64,000 nt of DNA, taken from NCBI GenBank assembly GCA_030844895.1, contig CM061231.1:86400706-86464705 (forward strand). Reading direction: 5' to 3'. The stretch is from Ambrosia x helenae (Eukaryota > Streptophyta > Magnoliopsida > Asterales > Asteraceae). The notes under the pieces were generated by a model. It saw only the letters and a list, made by a program, of their open reading frames with translations, was not told the DNA's origin and searched no databases. This document shows, one piece after another, positions 47,028 to 57,508 of the stretch (position 1 is the first letter of the stretch; each line of letters begins with the position of its first letter). The translations under genes were made by a program, and so were the position numbers.

Positions 47028-48040
47028 CTAAAACCTAAACAAAGTTGACAATTCAGAACATCCATTTGCACCCAATCTTTTCAAACTTGATTTCTTCTTC
47101 TCCATCTCCCGTTGCATTGCCAATTTGATCACTAGTTGTAAGCAAGGATTAAGATGGACACTCGGAGGCACATGGTAACAACTATGGAAAAAAGGATGCT
47201 GAAGTGCTTCCATAGCCGTGGGCCTTGCAATTGGAGACCATGAAAGAAGCGATCCGATCAGATTAACTGCCTCCAAGCTCGCAGTTGGTAACAATTCAGA
47301 AAACCGCTGACCAGGATACTCAGGAAACTGATAATTCATATTTCTTGCAAGTTTAAATCCATCGAACCATAAATCTTCGGTTGGAGTGCCTAAAACGCTA
47401 CAGATTTTATGCATCACGCGAGCATCCGAAGAGGATTGAAACACAGGTTGAAAAGTGAATAACTCAGCCATAATCGCACCCACTGCCCACATATCAACCG
47501 CGGTGTTGTAAACATTAGAATGTAGAAAAACCTCGGGTGCTCGATACCAGCTTGTTGTAACATTATGGGTGTACGGCAACTCATCATTCGTCTCGCGGGC
47601 AGATCCCAAATCACTGATCTTAACCCATTATTGCAAACAAGAAGATTTTCCGGTTTTAGGTCACGGTGGATGTAGCCGTTACTATGCATGCACGCAAGTC
47701 CTTGAAGTATTTGAAAACACACATGTCGAACCTCGGCTTCAGAGAACGGCACGTTCATGCGCTTAACCATGTGATCGTAGAGACTGCCTTGCATGTACTC
47801 AAACACCAAGAAGATGGTGTTGTTTTGGTTGATTGTTTCTTTGAGTTTGACGATGTTTTGATGGTTGTTGAATACGAGGGACTTGACTTCTCTCTTGATC
47901 ATGATCTTTTCGCGTGATGATTCGTACTTTGTCGACAGTTTCTTGATCGCCACGATTTCGCCACTCTGCTTGTTGAAGGCTTTCCAAACGACACCGAATG
48001 TTCCACTCCCAAGTTTTTCGATTATTAGATACTTGTCCAT
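47028..48040 (-). pseudogene. CDKF;4/MHK-like protein kinase, intronless and frameshifted
   Basis: A minus-strand kinase resembling the RCK/MAK-related plant kinases MHK and CDKF;4. N-terminal frame 47414-48040: Gly-rich loop (GSGTFGVVWKAF), VAIKK Lys, a C-helix region REVKSL, and the catalytic loop HRDLKPENLL. A one-base loss near 47625 shifts the rest to 47028-47609, which holds DLGSAR (DFG changed to DLG), SWYRAPEV, VDMWAVGAIMAELF and ALQHPFFHSCYHVPPS. The activation-loop TEY is THN and the usual TRWYRAPE is TSWYRAPE. About 335 codons, against roughly 450-480 for the family as I recall, with the C-terminal tail missing. Relatives have many introns, so the single-exon form suggests a retrocopy. 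No poly(A) or target duplication was found. Probably non-functional. Confidence 0.85.
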
Positions 48041-48840
48041 TGTTGCCTATACAAGTTTAACAGTTAATCAAAACACGTACCAAAGTTGAAGAAGAAATTA
48101 GGAGATCGAACTATAATTAACAAACGTACCAAGTTATTATAAAGGAATTTACCACTCCTCGTATAGTATGATCAATCACCTAATTGATTACTTCTTGATG
48201 AATGGCTTTCCATGTCTCTTTAGTTTATGAAGAACATGCAGTTTATGTTTATATCACTTATAAAACGCAGAACCTCGACGAAATGATAGCGTTAACGTGA
48301 ATGTGAAGTAATTAATGGGTTGCTTATTTAATACGGAAGGTTAGCTAGGGTTAGGAATGAGGAGTGATAAAAGATGTATTTAATTAAGGTATGATTAAAA
48401 AAATTATTAGTAGTGATAAAAGATTTATGTATTTAAAATATGGATAACTATCCATACACTATATATTAATATTTTTTGAATTTTTTGAACCATAAGATTT
48501 AAATACTAACTATTAATTGTACATTTGAATTTAATTTTATAATTATCAAAATTTACACTTGTTATTCATAATTTTTATGATAAATTATTTATACTACTCA
48601 TGGGGAGTTTGTTCTCATAGTTGTGGAAATATTGAATTATCTTACTTAACTTACTACATGAGATATAGGTATTAGCGGCTATATTACGGCTATTACTACC
48701 TGAGAGACGACAGATCTGTTAGTACAACAAGAGCGAGAAGATTGCTTTGAACTAGCGAGGAGCGGCAACAAGAAGTGGTGAGGATTGATTCGAGATAGGA
48801 CATGGCCAGAGCAACGATGAGGGTACAAGGAGCAACGAGA
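48041..48840. other. Spacer with no recognised gene
   Basis: AT-rich flank of the kinase copy, then purine-rich sequence (GAGCGAGAAG, GAGGAGCGG) forming the target of the Copia-type insertion. Confidence 0.4.
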
Positions 48841-51718
48841 TGTGGGATTGAGAGAGAACAGAGAGAACGTAAAAGATGTATCTTTATTGATTAAACATTC
48901 TGATTTACAAATGAGGGGTTATGTTCTATTTATACATAGTGAAAGGGTGTCATGACCCTTCACATAACCAATGTGATGGTTGGCTTATAGCCGCCATATA
49001 ACTAACCAACTAATAATACTTAGGATAAACATATAACTTAGGATAATATAGAAATCAAAATATTATGTCTAACATTCTCCCCTAAATTCTTGATTTCTTC
49101 TTCCATGCTTCTTTAGCTCCTTTCTTCATAGCTTGATTTGTACCACACAAATTCTCTTGCCTTTTACCTTTCCTTTAATTGTCTCACACAACTTGTTGAT
49201 TATTCTTGAATCACACGCGGATGATTAGCTAGCTTCACACTTCTTTGTTTGTTTCACACAAACGAACTTTCATAGTTTTCTTAATTTAGATTATTGCTTC
49301 AAACAATTTTGCTTTCATAGCTTTCATTGGATGATCTGAGTCACACAGGTCTCCTTCTTTATTAATTCCTTCACGGCTTTGATCTTGGGTTCTTTGAAAC
49401 TTGTCTCGTCTACCATCTTTTCTATTGTTGATTTTACCACGACTTTGATTAAAATCTCCTTGCACTTCTTGACTGATCTTTCTTTTGTATTGTGCAAGTA
49501 GAAGTTTATCATTGTCATTTCTATGATTTCTTTCATCTCTAGATCGGAGACGCTCTTCATAAGCTTTTAGTCTACCGATTGCTTCATCAAGTGTCATGGT
49601 TTCCATATCGGAGTATTGTTCTATCGATGAAATAATTTGTAAAAACTTGTCTGGTACTGAGTCCAATAATTTTCGTACCAAAATAGGTTCTTCGAACTTT
49701 GATCTGAGGGTCTTTGACTTTTTATTTAACACACTTAATCTACCAGCAAACTGGTCTATGGTTTCTATCTCTCTCATTGATAACATCTCGAATTCTGTGC
49801 GTAATGATTGAAGTCTTGCTTTCTGGACTCTATCAATTCCAATATGTCTCGTCTTTAATGCTTCCCATATATCTTTGCTTGTAGTATGTGATGCAACCTG
49901 CATCACCATATCTTCTGGAATTGCTTGAAATAGATAGGCAATCATTGTCCTGTCTTTCTTGACATTTACATTTGCTCCTTCTATGGGTTCCACTACTTCC
50001 GAAAGGTTGTTGGCATTCAATATTGCCTTTACACGAACAGCCCAAATCGTGTAATTTGTAGATGTTAAAATCGGTGTTTGGAGGCTTAAAGTAAGAGTCT
50101 CCTTCATGACTGTCTCTCCTTTCGTCATTGTGGGTTTAAGGGGCGTCTTTTGTGGACTTTTGTTTTTATTTTTCTTCCGTATTGTCCAAATCTAATATGG
50201 ACTACCCAACACTTCGTTTTGGAACTTGTTTGACTACTCTTTTGTCAAACTTGTTATTTTTTACCTTTTCTTTTGTCAAAGATAACTTTATATTCTTTGA
50301 AAATATTTTTGTTTAACAAAGTTTAATAGTTTTGTAAGGCCTTGAACAAAATATTAAAACTTTGTTGTTTATGTAAAAACTTTGAATATCAAATGTTTCA
50401 AAATATTAAAGTCAATTCTCCTTTGACTGTGTTAAAAAAGGTCCTCCAAATTATTTGATCAGTATACTATTTTCGTTCGTTTTTTTATAAACTGATCCTT
50501 AAAAAACTTGACCAAATCCAAAATGATTTGTCAAATAAATGTTGACTTCCTTTCTTATATTCTAAATAATAATTCAATATACCAAAACCAAAATACTGAA
50601 CTTTGACCCTCCTTTTTATTTCCTTTTTTTTAAGAACTTTGGGTTGACTTATAAAAGTCAAAACTCTGCTTCACCAAAAGAAATCTACTGCCCAAAGACT
50701 ATTTCGCGCCTTTTTCTTAATTTCAATTCTGGATGTTTTTATCTCCACTGAATCGGTATAGTCTTATGATTCGAATACTAAAACGAATCAAACAAACTTC
50801 TACATAATTGAATAATCTTCTTCTACGTTAAATGTTTATTCGGTGTCGTCCGAAACAAACAATCTTAATCCAACGTTTAAAAAACGATTTGTACAATCCG
50901 GTTCTGCTTTAATATTAATTCCCGATATCTTTTGATTCACAAAAATGAGTGTTTCTGTAAAAAAATTTCAAAAAAAAAAATTGGCGGGACATTACAATAT
51001 CATGTTTTTAACAAAGAATTCTTGTTTTATGGACCGAAGTTGGATTAAGGATATGTGATTCGATTATATACTTAAAGAAGGGCAGGGATATGTAACCATA
51101 ATGGCGTGTGACCCTTTGTGTGAAGTCCGATGTCCGATCGGAATTCCTTATTCACCGGTGATCTTCTTCTTCTTCTCCGGTGATGACGGTTACAGTGCTT
51201 AGTGAATATCCTTTTCTTTTATTTCTGGTTGGCGTGTGGATGTTAAACTTTCTGTTTTGAAGATTCTTGTTTGTCTCTGTTTTGATCAGAAAACAGGGGA
51301 TGAAGGCTTTCTTGTTTCTTTATTATCGAATCACTCGATTTCTTTTCTTTTGGTTCTTCACGAACAAATTTCACAGGCTTCTTTCTTCTTATGATCGAAT
51401 CACTCGATCTTCTTCGTTGCGATACCGACTCACTCGGTTTTCTTCTTCACAAGTTCTCCAGGATAATAACGCTCTAATGCCAAATGTGGGATTGAGAGAG
51501 AACAGAGAGAATGTAAAAGATGTATCTTTATTGATTAAACATTCTGATTTACAAATGAGGGGTTATGTTCTGTTTATACATAGTGAAAGGGTGTCATGAC
51601 CCTTCACATAACCGACGTGATGGCTGGCTTATAGCCGCCATATAACTAACCAACTAATAATACTTAGGATAAACATATAACTTAGGATAATATAGAAATC
51701 AAGATATTATGTCTAACA
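48841..51718 (-). mobile_element. Copia-type, gag-only short retrotransposon
   Basis: Two 234-bp LTRs (48841-49074 and 51485-51718; TGTGGGATTG...CTAACA on the plus strand) flanked by the 5-bp duplication CGAGA (48836-48840 and 51719-51723). Minus-strand order: 5' LTR, a degenerate primer site (TGGCATTAGAGC, 51471-51482), a 1.36-kb leader, gag (49286-50128), a polypurine tract (TTTAGGGGAGAA, 49075-49086) and the 3' LTR. There is no protease, integrase or reverse transcriptase. The LTRs differ at only a few positions, so it is young. It fits the TR-GAG class of small gag-only elements. Confidence 0.93.
49286..50128 (-). CDS. Copia-type Gag protein of the gag-only element
   Basis: An open frame of 280 codons. 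The N-terminus has the Copia gag (DUF4219/UBN2) pattern: TPILTSTNYTIWAVRVKAIL, then AYLFQAIPEDMVMQVASHTT and KDIWEALKTRHIG. The middle fits the UBN2 helical domain (LQSLRTEFEMLSMREIETID, LDSVPDKFLQIISSIEQY). The C-terminus is basic (KRKISQEVQGDFNQSRGKIN) but lacks the CCHC zinc knuckle usually found there; it ends CDSDHPMKAMKAKLFEAII. It would assemble particles. That the frame is open in an element without pol suggests selection or youth. Confidence 0.9.
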   Translation of the reverse strand: MTKGETVMKETLTLSLQTPILTSTNYTIWAVRVKAILNANNLSEVVEPIEGANVNVKKDRTMIAYLFQAIPEDMVMQVASHTTSKDIWEALKTRHIGIDRVQKARLQSLRTEFEMLSMREIETIDQFAGRLSVLNKKSKTLRSKFEEPILVRKLLDSVPDKFLQIISSIEQYSDMETMTLDEAIGRLKAYEERLRSRDERNHRNDNDKLLLAQYKRKISQEVQGDFNQSRGKINNRKDGRRDKFQRTQDQSREGINKEGDLCDSDHPMKAMKAKLFEAII

Positions 51719-51723
51719 CGAGA

Positions 51724-52740
51724 ACGATGACAAAGTTGGAAACCAAAAATTTTCCCGTTTTGAAATACGTTTTATTAAGTCTGATTGTAATTGATGATCC
51801 AAACACCTCTATTACATTATTTTTTTATTATTGTTTTTAGAATTTGGATGATTAGGTTATCCAAGTTATCCTAATTATATATTATCTATCTATTAATAAG
51901 TGAAACGATTTGAACAGTAAAGGGAAAGGTGGTGATTTCGGATTGGGCATTTTGACGGTGGTCGCCTCATCAACACTATCATACACGCGTCAGTTTTTCC
52001 CCTACCTTCTTATTCTCTTTCTTATGCATTCTTTCTCCTGTTTCTTATTCCTTCTTCATTTACCGCCAGACTACCACCGCCCCACCACCACCTTCTTCAC
52101 TAAAGTTGAAAAGTATTGATGGGATTTTCGGTATTTTCATTGTTGCTGCGTGTTGTAATCTTTGCATCTGTATCTAATGTCCATAGACAATATTTATTTG
52201 AGGAAAACATTTGAAGAAACCATAAAAAATATTTATTTGAAGAAAACATTTGGCATTTCATCGCGATGTTACCATATTTCCGGGATATTATTTATATGTT
52301 TCCATTGCATATACTTGGTTTTATTTAAATTAAGTTTCAAGTAATGTGAACTATTTAAGCAATGATGATCCAACTATGATACACTTGTGTCAAGGTTTTT
52401 CAACCATCCAAGAATACTGAAGTGGAGTTGTATCTTTCTCATTTAGCTAGTGTTTTAGGTTTTTTTTATTAGTCTTAATAATAAAATGTCCAGAAACAAG
52501 ATAACAGTGCAATTGTTTAGCAACTAACATTATAACTAATAACTCATTGTCATCAACTGAAAGGAAATATTATCATCTTCATTATTAATGTTAACATCAT
52601 CAGGCTACAAGTATACTCTTTATATTATAACCCAAATATTTAATTGCATGTTCTACTATTTTATACTCTATGTATAATCACCTGTAAACTGAGGCTCTGT
52701 AAACTGTAGGCTCCGGATATTCACACAATCTTGCATTTTA
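51724..52740. other. Spacer with no recognised gene
   Basis: AT-rich. A Helitron-like 5' start (TCTATCTATTAATAAG at about 51887) is visible, but no matching 3' end was found. Confidence 0.35.
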
Positions 52741-52751
52741 TTCACACAACC

Positions 52752-53197
52752 CTATACGGCCCGTAGAGGCCTTTACGGGCCAGGATCAACTTTTGAACAA
52801 TCTACAGGCCGTAGAGGCCTCTACGGCCCGTAGCCAAACATGAAAACGAGGTACGAGGTTTCAGTTTTGACAACCAATGATTGTGATCCCGTCTACGGCC
52901 CGTAGAGGCCTCTACGGTTCGTAGGTAAAGTCTTATTAATTTGGGGATCAATTTGGGTGAGATGGATGGATAAGTTTTACCTACGGGTCGTATAGCCCTC
53001 TACGGGCCATAGACAAAAAAAATTAAAACGTTTGGGACGAGGTTCAATCGAGGGCCTATTGTATCTCACACACACAGTCTTAATGCAAATAACCATCAGG
53101 GCTACCAGTTCGCTGGGTTCTATATTGGAAAAAATAAATATAACACATACAAACATTAGATGGCATCTACGGGTCGTAGAGCCCTTACGGCCCATAG
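52752..53197. repeat. Cluster of CTACGGnCCGTAG palindromes
   Basis: Five ~30-32-base palindromic units at 52752-52781, 52802-52833, 52893-52924, 52981-53012 and 53167-53197. The ideal unit is two CTACGGnCCGTAG palindromes around AGGCCT. They differ by single-base changes, several of which spoil the palindrome. A related single copy is at 59976-59988, in a block shared with 52973-53092. Confidence 0.85.
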
Positions 53198-53540
53198 ACA
53201 ATCTTTTTTTTTTTAAACATATTTTAGTTGTTTATTGATTTTTATTGTGTAACTATAATTAAAAGACGTGTTGTTTGTATAAAATGTTATTTTTTTTATT
53301 ACTATAAAATGTTATTTTTTTTGTTACCTTTACTGTCTCGATAACCGTGTAACCGTCAACACAAACATTTATATAAACGTTTATAATATAAACAAACAGT
53401 TAAAATAAAAAAACAGTGTATCATCAGTCATAAACGTTTACAAAATATAATCACAAAAGATAACACTAAAGCATCTGCGAATCATCAGTCGGCGGCTGCT
53501 GCGAGGACGTCCCGGCCTACTGCGAGGACGTCCCGGCGGC
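53198..53540. other. Spacer, then GC-rich tandem sliver
   Basis: AT-rich to about 53480. Then comes a short GC-rich duplication (CTGCGAGGACGTCCCGGC twice, 53495-53536) that abuts the broken 5' edge of element E. Confidence 0.5.
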
Positions 53541-54835
53541 TGAACGAGGCTCATAAGTCTCGTTATTCTATTCATCCTGGAGCTGACAAGATGTACCAAG
53601 ATCTTCGCTATTCGTATTGGTGGCCTGGTATGAAGAAAGATATTGCTCTTTTCGTTGCAAAATGCCTTACTTGTTCAAAGGTCAAGGCTGAACATCAACG
53701 ACCATCTGGTATGCTCGAACAACCAGAAATTCCTGTATGGAAATGGGAGAGCATAGCGATGGACTTCATCACTAAACTTCCTCGTACACCCAAAGGTTTT
53801 GACAGCATTTGGGTAATCGTCGACCGTTTGACCAAGTCAGCCCATTTCTTACCTATTCGTGAGAAGTATTCTGTGGAAAGGTTGGCAAAGATGTACGTAA
53901 GTGAAATCGTATGTCGTCATGGTATACCTTTGGACATTATCTCTGATCGTGATGGCCGTTTCACTTCTCACTTTTGGGACTCTTTACAAGACGCTTTGGG
54001 CACCAAGTTGAACCTGGGTACTGCTTATCACCCTCAAACAGATGGTCAGAATGAACGAACCATCCAAACACTTGAGGATATGCTCAGGACATGTGTCATC
54101 GATTTTGGTGGCGCATGGGATTCCCATCTTCCTTTGGTTGAGTTTTCATACAACAACAGTTATCATGCCAGCATTAACATGGCTCCTTTCGAGGCACTCT
54201 ATGGTCGTAAATGTCGTTCACCTGTCTGTTGGACTGAGGTTGGTGAAGCCCAGATTACTGGACCCGAACTGATCCAGGAAACCACAGATAAAATCAAACT
54301 CACTCAGGATAATCTTCTCAAGGCTAGAAGTCGTTAGAAGAGCTATGCTGATAAACGTCGTAAGCCCTTGGAATTTCAAGTCGGGGACCTTGTACTTCTT
54401 AAGGTATCCCCTTGGAAAGGAGTGATTCGCTTCGGTAGAAAGGGAAAACTAGCTCCTCGATACGTAGGCCCATTCAAAGTTCTTGACAGGATTGGAAAAG
54501 TGGCTTACAAACTTGATCTTCCACCTGAGCTAAGCAATGTTCACCCAACCTTTCATGTTTCGAATCTCAAGAAATGCTTAGCAGATGAGAACCTCCATGT
54601 CCCTCTTGAAGATGTGCATATCGATGAAACTATGCATATTGTCGAGAAACCCGTCAAGATCGTAGATACTGGAGTCAAGAAACTCAAGCGCAGCCGCATT
54701 CCGATCGTTAAGGTTCGTTGGGAATCTAAACGAGGTCCAGAGTTCACTTGGGAACGCAAAGACCAGATGAAGTCTAAATACCCACATCTTTTTCCACCAG
54801 ACTCTCCAACTCCAACTTCGGGACGAAGTTCCTAA
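53541..54835 (+). pseudogene. Element E integrase and chromodomain tail (5'-truncated)
   Basis: Begins abruptly in the integrase zinc region (YSIHPGADKMYQDL, CLTCSKVK). The core follows (MDFITKLPRTP with the first Asp; IISDRDGRF with the second Asp; YHPQTDGQNERTIQTLEDML with the Glu). After a single TAG at 54335-54337 (where relatives read Gln) come the integrase tail (LLKVSPWKGVIRFGRKGKL) and a Tekay-type chromodomain (VRWESKRGPEFTWERKDQMK, KYPHLF). The stop is at 54835. Apart from the TAG the frame is open, but gag, protease, RT and RNase H are absent. Confidence 0.92.
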
Positions 54836-54848
54836 AAGTAGGGGAGAC
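54834..54848 (+). other. Element E polypurine tract
   Basis: AAAAGTAGGGGAGAC immediately before the LTR; identical to that of element B. Confidence 0.88.
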
Positions 54849-54966
54849 TGTAACATTTCGCATTTAAATACTTGTACGTTACGATTATTTTGAATAAAAC
54901 GTCAAGTTTCATCATTTATCGCATTTTAAAAATTATTTGTGACGCATTTGGACCCCTAATACTATG

Positions 54967-55018
<52 letters not shown>

Positions 55019-55051
55019 CATACATATAGGAAATAATTATCCAAAAATAAA

Positions 55052-55135
55052 TGGCTTGGGCCGGGATTCGAACCCGAGCCCTCAGCCGGGTCAACAACAC
55101 AGGCAACACAACCAGCTAGTCTACACAACATCTTG
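55052..55135 (-). other. tRNA-like module in element E LTR (antisense)
   Basis: On the minus strand A-box-like TAGACTAGCTGGTTG is followed by the B-box-like GGTTCGAATCCC (55063-55074). Confidence 0.45.
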
Positions 55136-55710
55136 GTTAAACTTCAACACAATTTAATTATATTATGTAATGGTATACCCACAGTTGACTTAGAAAGTCA
55201 ACTGTGAAGAACGAATTACATAATCAACACATTCAGACGCGTCTTTGATCTTGATATGGTATGATTGCATGATTATCTGACTATTACGCGTCAATTACAC
55301 GATCAATTATCATCAATCATTCCCAATTCGTATCAATCAAATGCGTCATCACCATTAAACGAGTCAACTTACCAAATTCGTCAATCTGAACCTTCACCCT
55401 ATAAATTGAACCTCCCAATTCATTCTAAACTTGCCGAAACATCTCTCTCTATCTTTAATTTCTGTTTCTAAATCATCTTTCGAAGCATTTGAGTCCGTGT
55501 TTGACTTTTCTGTTGACCGGACATATAAACGCGATTCGTTTCTGTAAGTTCTTTATTATTGATGGGTTTTGTTGATCGGCCTATACACAACAATAACCCT
55601 ATGTTCAATTGGGTTATTGTTGTGCAAATCGTTTTATTGATAAGCTAGGGCTCGTATGTAATCGAATTGGGGAAGAACACCATCGCAAACCCGTGTATAT
55701 AATTAAAACA

Positions 55711-55805
55711 AAAAGAAATCAAACACAACCACTGATCTAGATCAAGTGGTTGTGTCTAATGTTTGCGAGCCAAAGCACACGGGTTCGAGTCCCACAATCA
55801 GCGAA
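55711..55805 (+). other. tRNA-like module 1 in element E LTR (sense), with hairpin
   Basis: A-box-like AGATCAAGTGGTTGTG and B-box GGTTCGAGTCC (55782-55792). The 5' part forms a near-perfect inverted repeat (ACAACCACT...AGTGGTTGT) that is also present in solo LTR 1. Confidence 0.45.
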
Positions 55806-55889
55806 TTTACCTTTTCTTTCAATAAGGTTCTAAATCAGATTTCCAGTATACTATTTTATTAATTTAAACAAAGATTATTCGTTCTCAGG

Positions 55890-55975
55890 ATTCAGACCAA
55901 CTGGTCTGGGCTTGTGATTTAAAACCCCGACCCGGGTTTGACGCGGGTTCGATTCTCGGCATCAACAAAAAAAAC
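55890..55975 (+). other. tRNA-like module 2 in element E LTR (sense)
   Basis: B-box-like GGTTCGATTCT (55946-55956) after TGGTCTGGGCTTGTGA, followed by A- and T-rich sequence. Confidence 0.4.
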
Positions 55976-57508
55976 ATTTTTTTATTTAAAGCATAAATAT
56001 ATATAATCCTTTGTATTTTTGAAATTAGTTTTAAAATACTAAAACTCTTTTATAAATTCTACAAAAATTATTTTATGTTATTCTAGTAGAAAAGTTTAAC
56101 ATATAATTTTTAGTTTTCCAAAAATTATTTATTTAATATATATAATAAATAATTCAAGTTTATTCTATTTTATTTATAAAATTCTATAAAAATATCAAAA
56201 CAATTATATAAATTTCCACAAAAATTATTCTGAGTTTATATAACATTAAGCGTTTCTGAAATAATTTTTATTTCTGAAAAATCATTTATTTAATATTTTT
56301 AATCAATTTTTGTTAGTTTTAATCATAAATAAATCATAATAAATTCATTTTTCAATATTTTTGCACCAAAATTTTAAATAAATTATTTCTATTTATTTTG
56401 AACAGAAATACAATTTTTAATTTAAAAATTCTTTAGTTTTAATATTTTTAAATATTAAAGTTATATTTTGACAATTTGAAATAAATAGATTTAGTATTCT
56501 ATTTTTAAGAAAATAATTTTATAAAAATTATTTTCATACTCAAAACTTTATATTGTGACCATCATTAATTTAAAATTCACAAAAAGACTTTTTGTTTATT
56601 TATTTATCAAATTCCCTTATTTATTAAAACATTTTATTTATTAATCCAACAAATATTTATCCCCAATTCGAAACCCTAGAATATACTTGTAGACTAGATA
56701 GACTTAGACTTATTTGTTACCTTATACATAGGGTAATACTTGGCAACTTTGGGGCTACACTTATACTTTTTCTCGAGACTTAATTCTTTGCTAAGGTGAG
56801 TTTACGTAACCATGTTTATGCAATTCTTTATACTTGCAACATTATACTTAAGCAATTCTACATACATGTCTAGTTGTAAACTTTAATGCCTCATGATTTA
56901 GATAACAACAACAGTTAGACTCGTTTCAACAAGTTTCAGCAATACATAATCATTAGCTATGGCCAAGCCGGCGATACTCAATAATAGATCTATTGGATTG
57001 ACAATCCCACCTAGATTCGTTGACCATCTTTTATTGGGAGCGCGGGTGATTGTTATCGTTCCAACATAATATTAAGGTGAACCGTGGATGATGGGATGGA
57101 CCTAAACTAGTCGGAGGTTTGATTATGTCGATTCAACATTTCATGTTTATTCATGTAGACTTAAACTTACGATAGACATATGAATTGCTAAACTTTTATA
57201 CTTAAACTTATTTGCTTGACATGGCTTATGTATTCTCACCAACTTCTAGTTGACCCCCCATTTTTACAACTCATCAGGAAATAATGATGCGTGAAGATTA
57301 GAGTGTTAGCATGAGAAGACAAACTAAAGTTTATGCTTATTTGGTTATTTTGATGTATTAGATTTCCATTTAAAACTCATTATGTATTTTCACTTTTTGG
57401 ATATTTGCACTTTAAATTAATTTCAATTAAAATTTGATTACCATGTGCTACTGTATACTCATTCTTACATGACACCTCGATGTTTCCGCCATCGGTTGGG
57501 GTGTTACA

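Larger units (their letters stand above)
53541..57508 (+). mobile_element. Element E: truncated Tekay-type Ty3 retrotransposon
   Basis: Integrase and chromodomain, a polypurine tract and a complete 3' LTR on the plus strand; everything 5' of the integrase is lost. The right end lies inside the Athila-like relic F (57509 onward). It is related to solo LTR 1 and to element B. Confidence 0.9.
54849..57508 (+). repeat. Element E 3' LTR
   Basis: A 2660-bp LTR from TGTAACATTTCGC to GTTGGGGTGTTACA. It has an (AT)n run at 54968-55013, a TATA box (TATAAAT, 55400-55406) and three tRNA-like modules. It is homologous in reverse orientation to 15021-17516, and over its last ~770 bp to the element B LTR. 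Confidence 0.92.

Noticed and set aside
51887..52455. Helitron starting TCTATCTATTAATAAG
   Set aside because: A CTAG occurs at about 52449, but no hairpin precedes it, so the end is unsupported.
33225..57508. A 24-kb inverted-repeat element bounded by related 770-bp sequences
   Set aside because: The left end is the element B 5' LTR with its primer site on the minus strand; the right end is the element E 3' LTR with its polypurine tract on the plus strand. They are separate elements.
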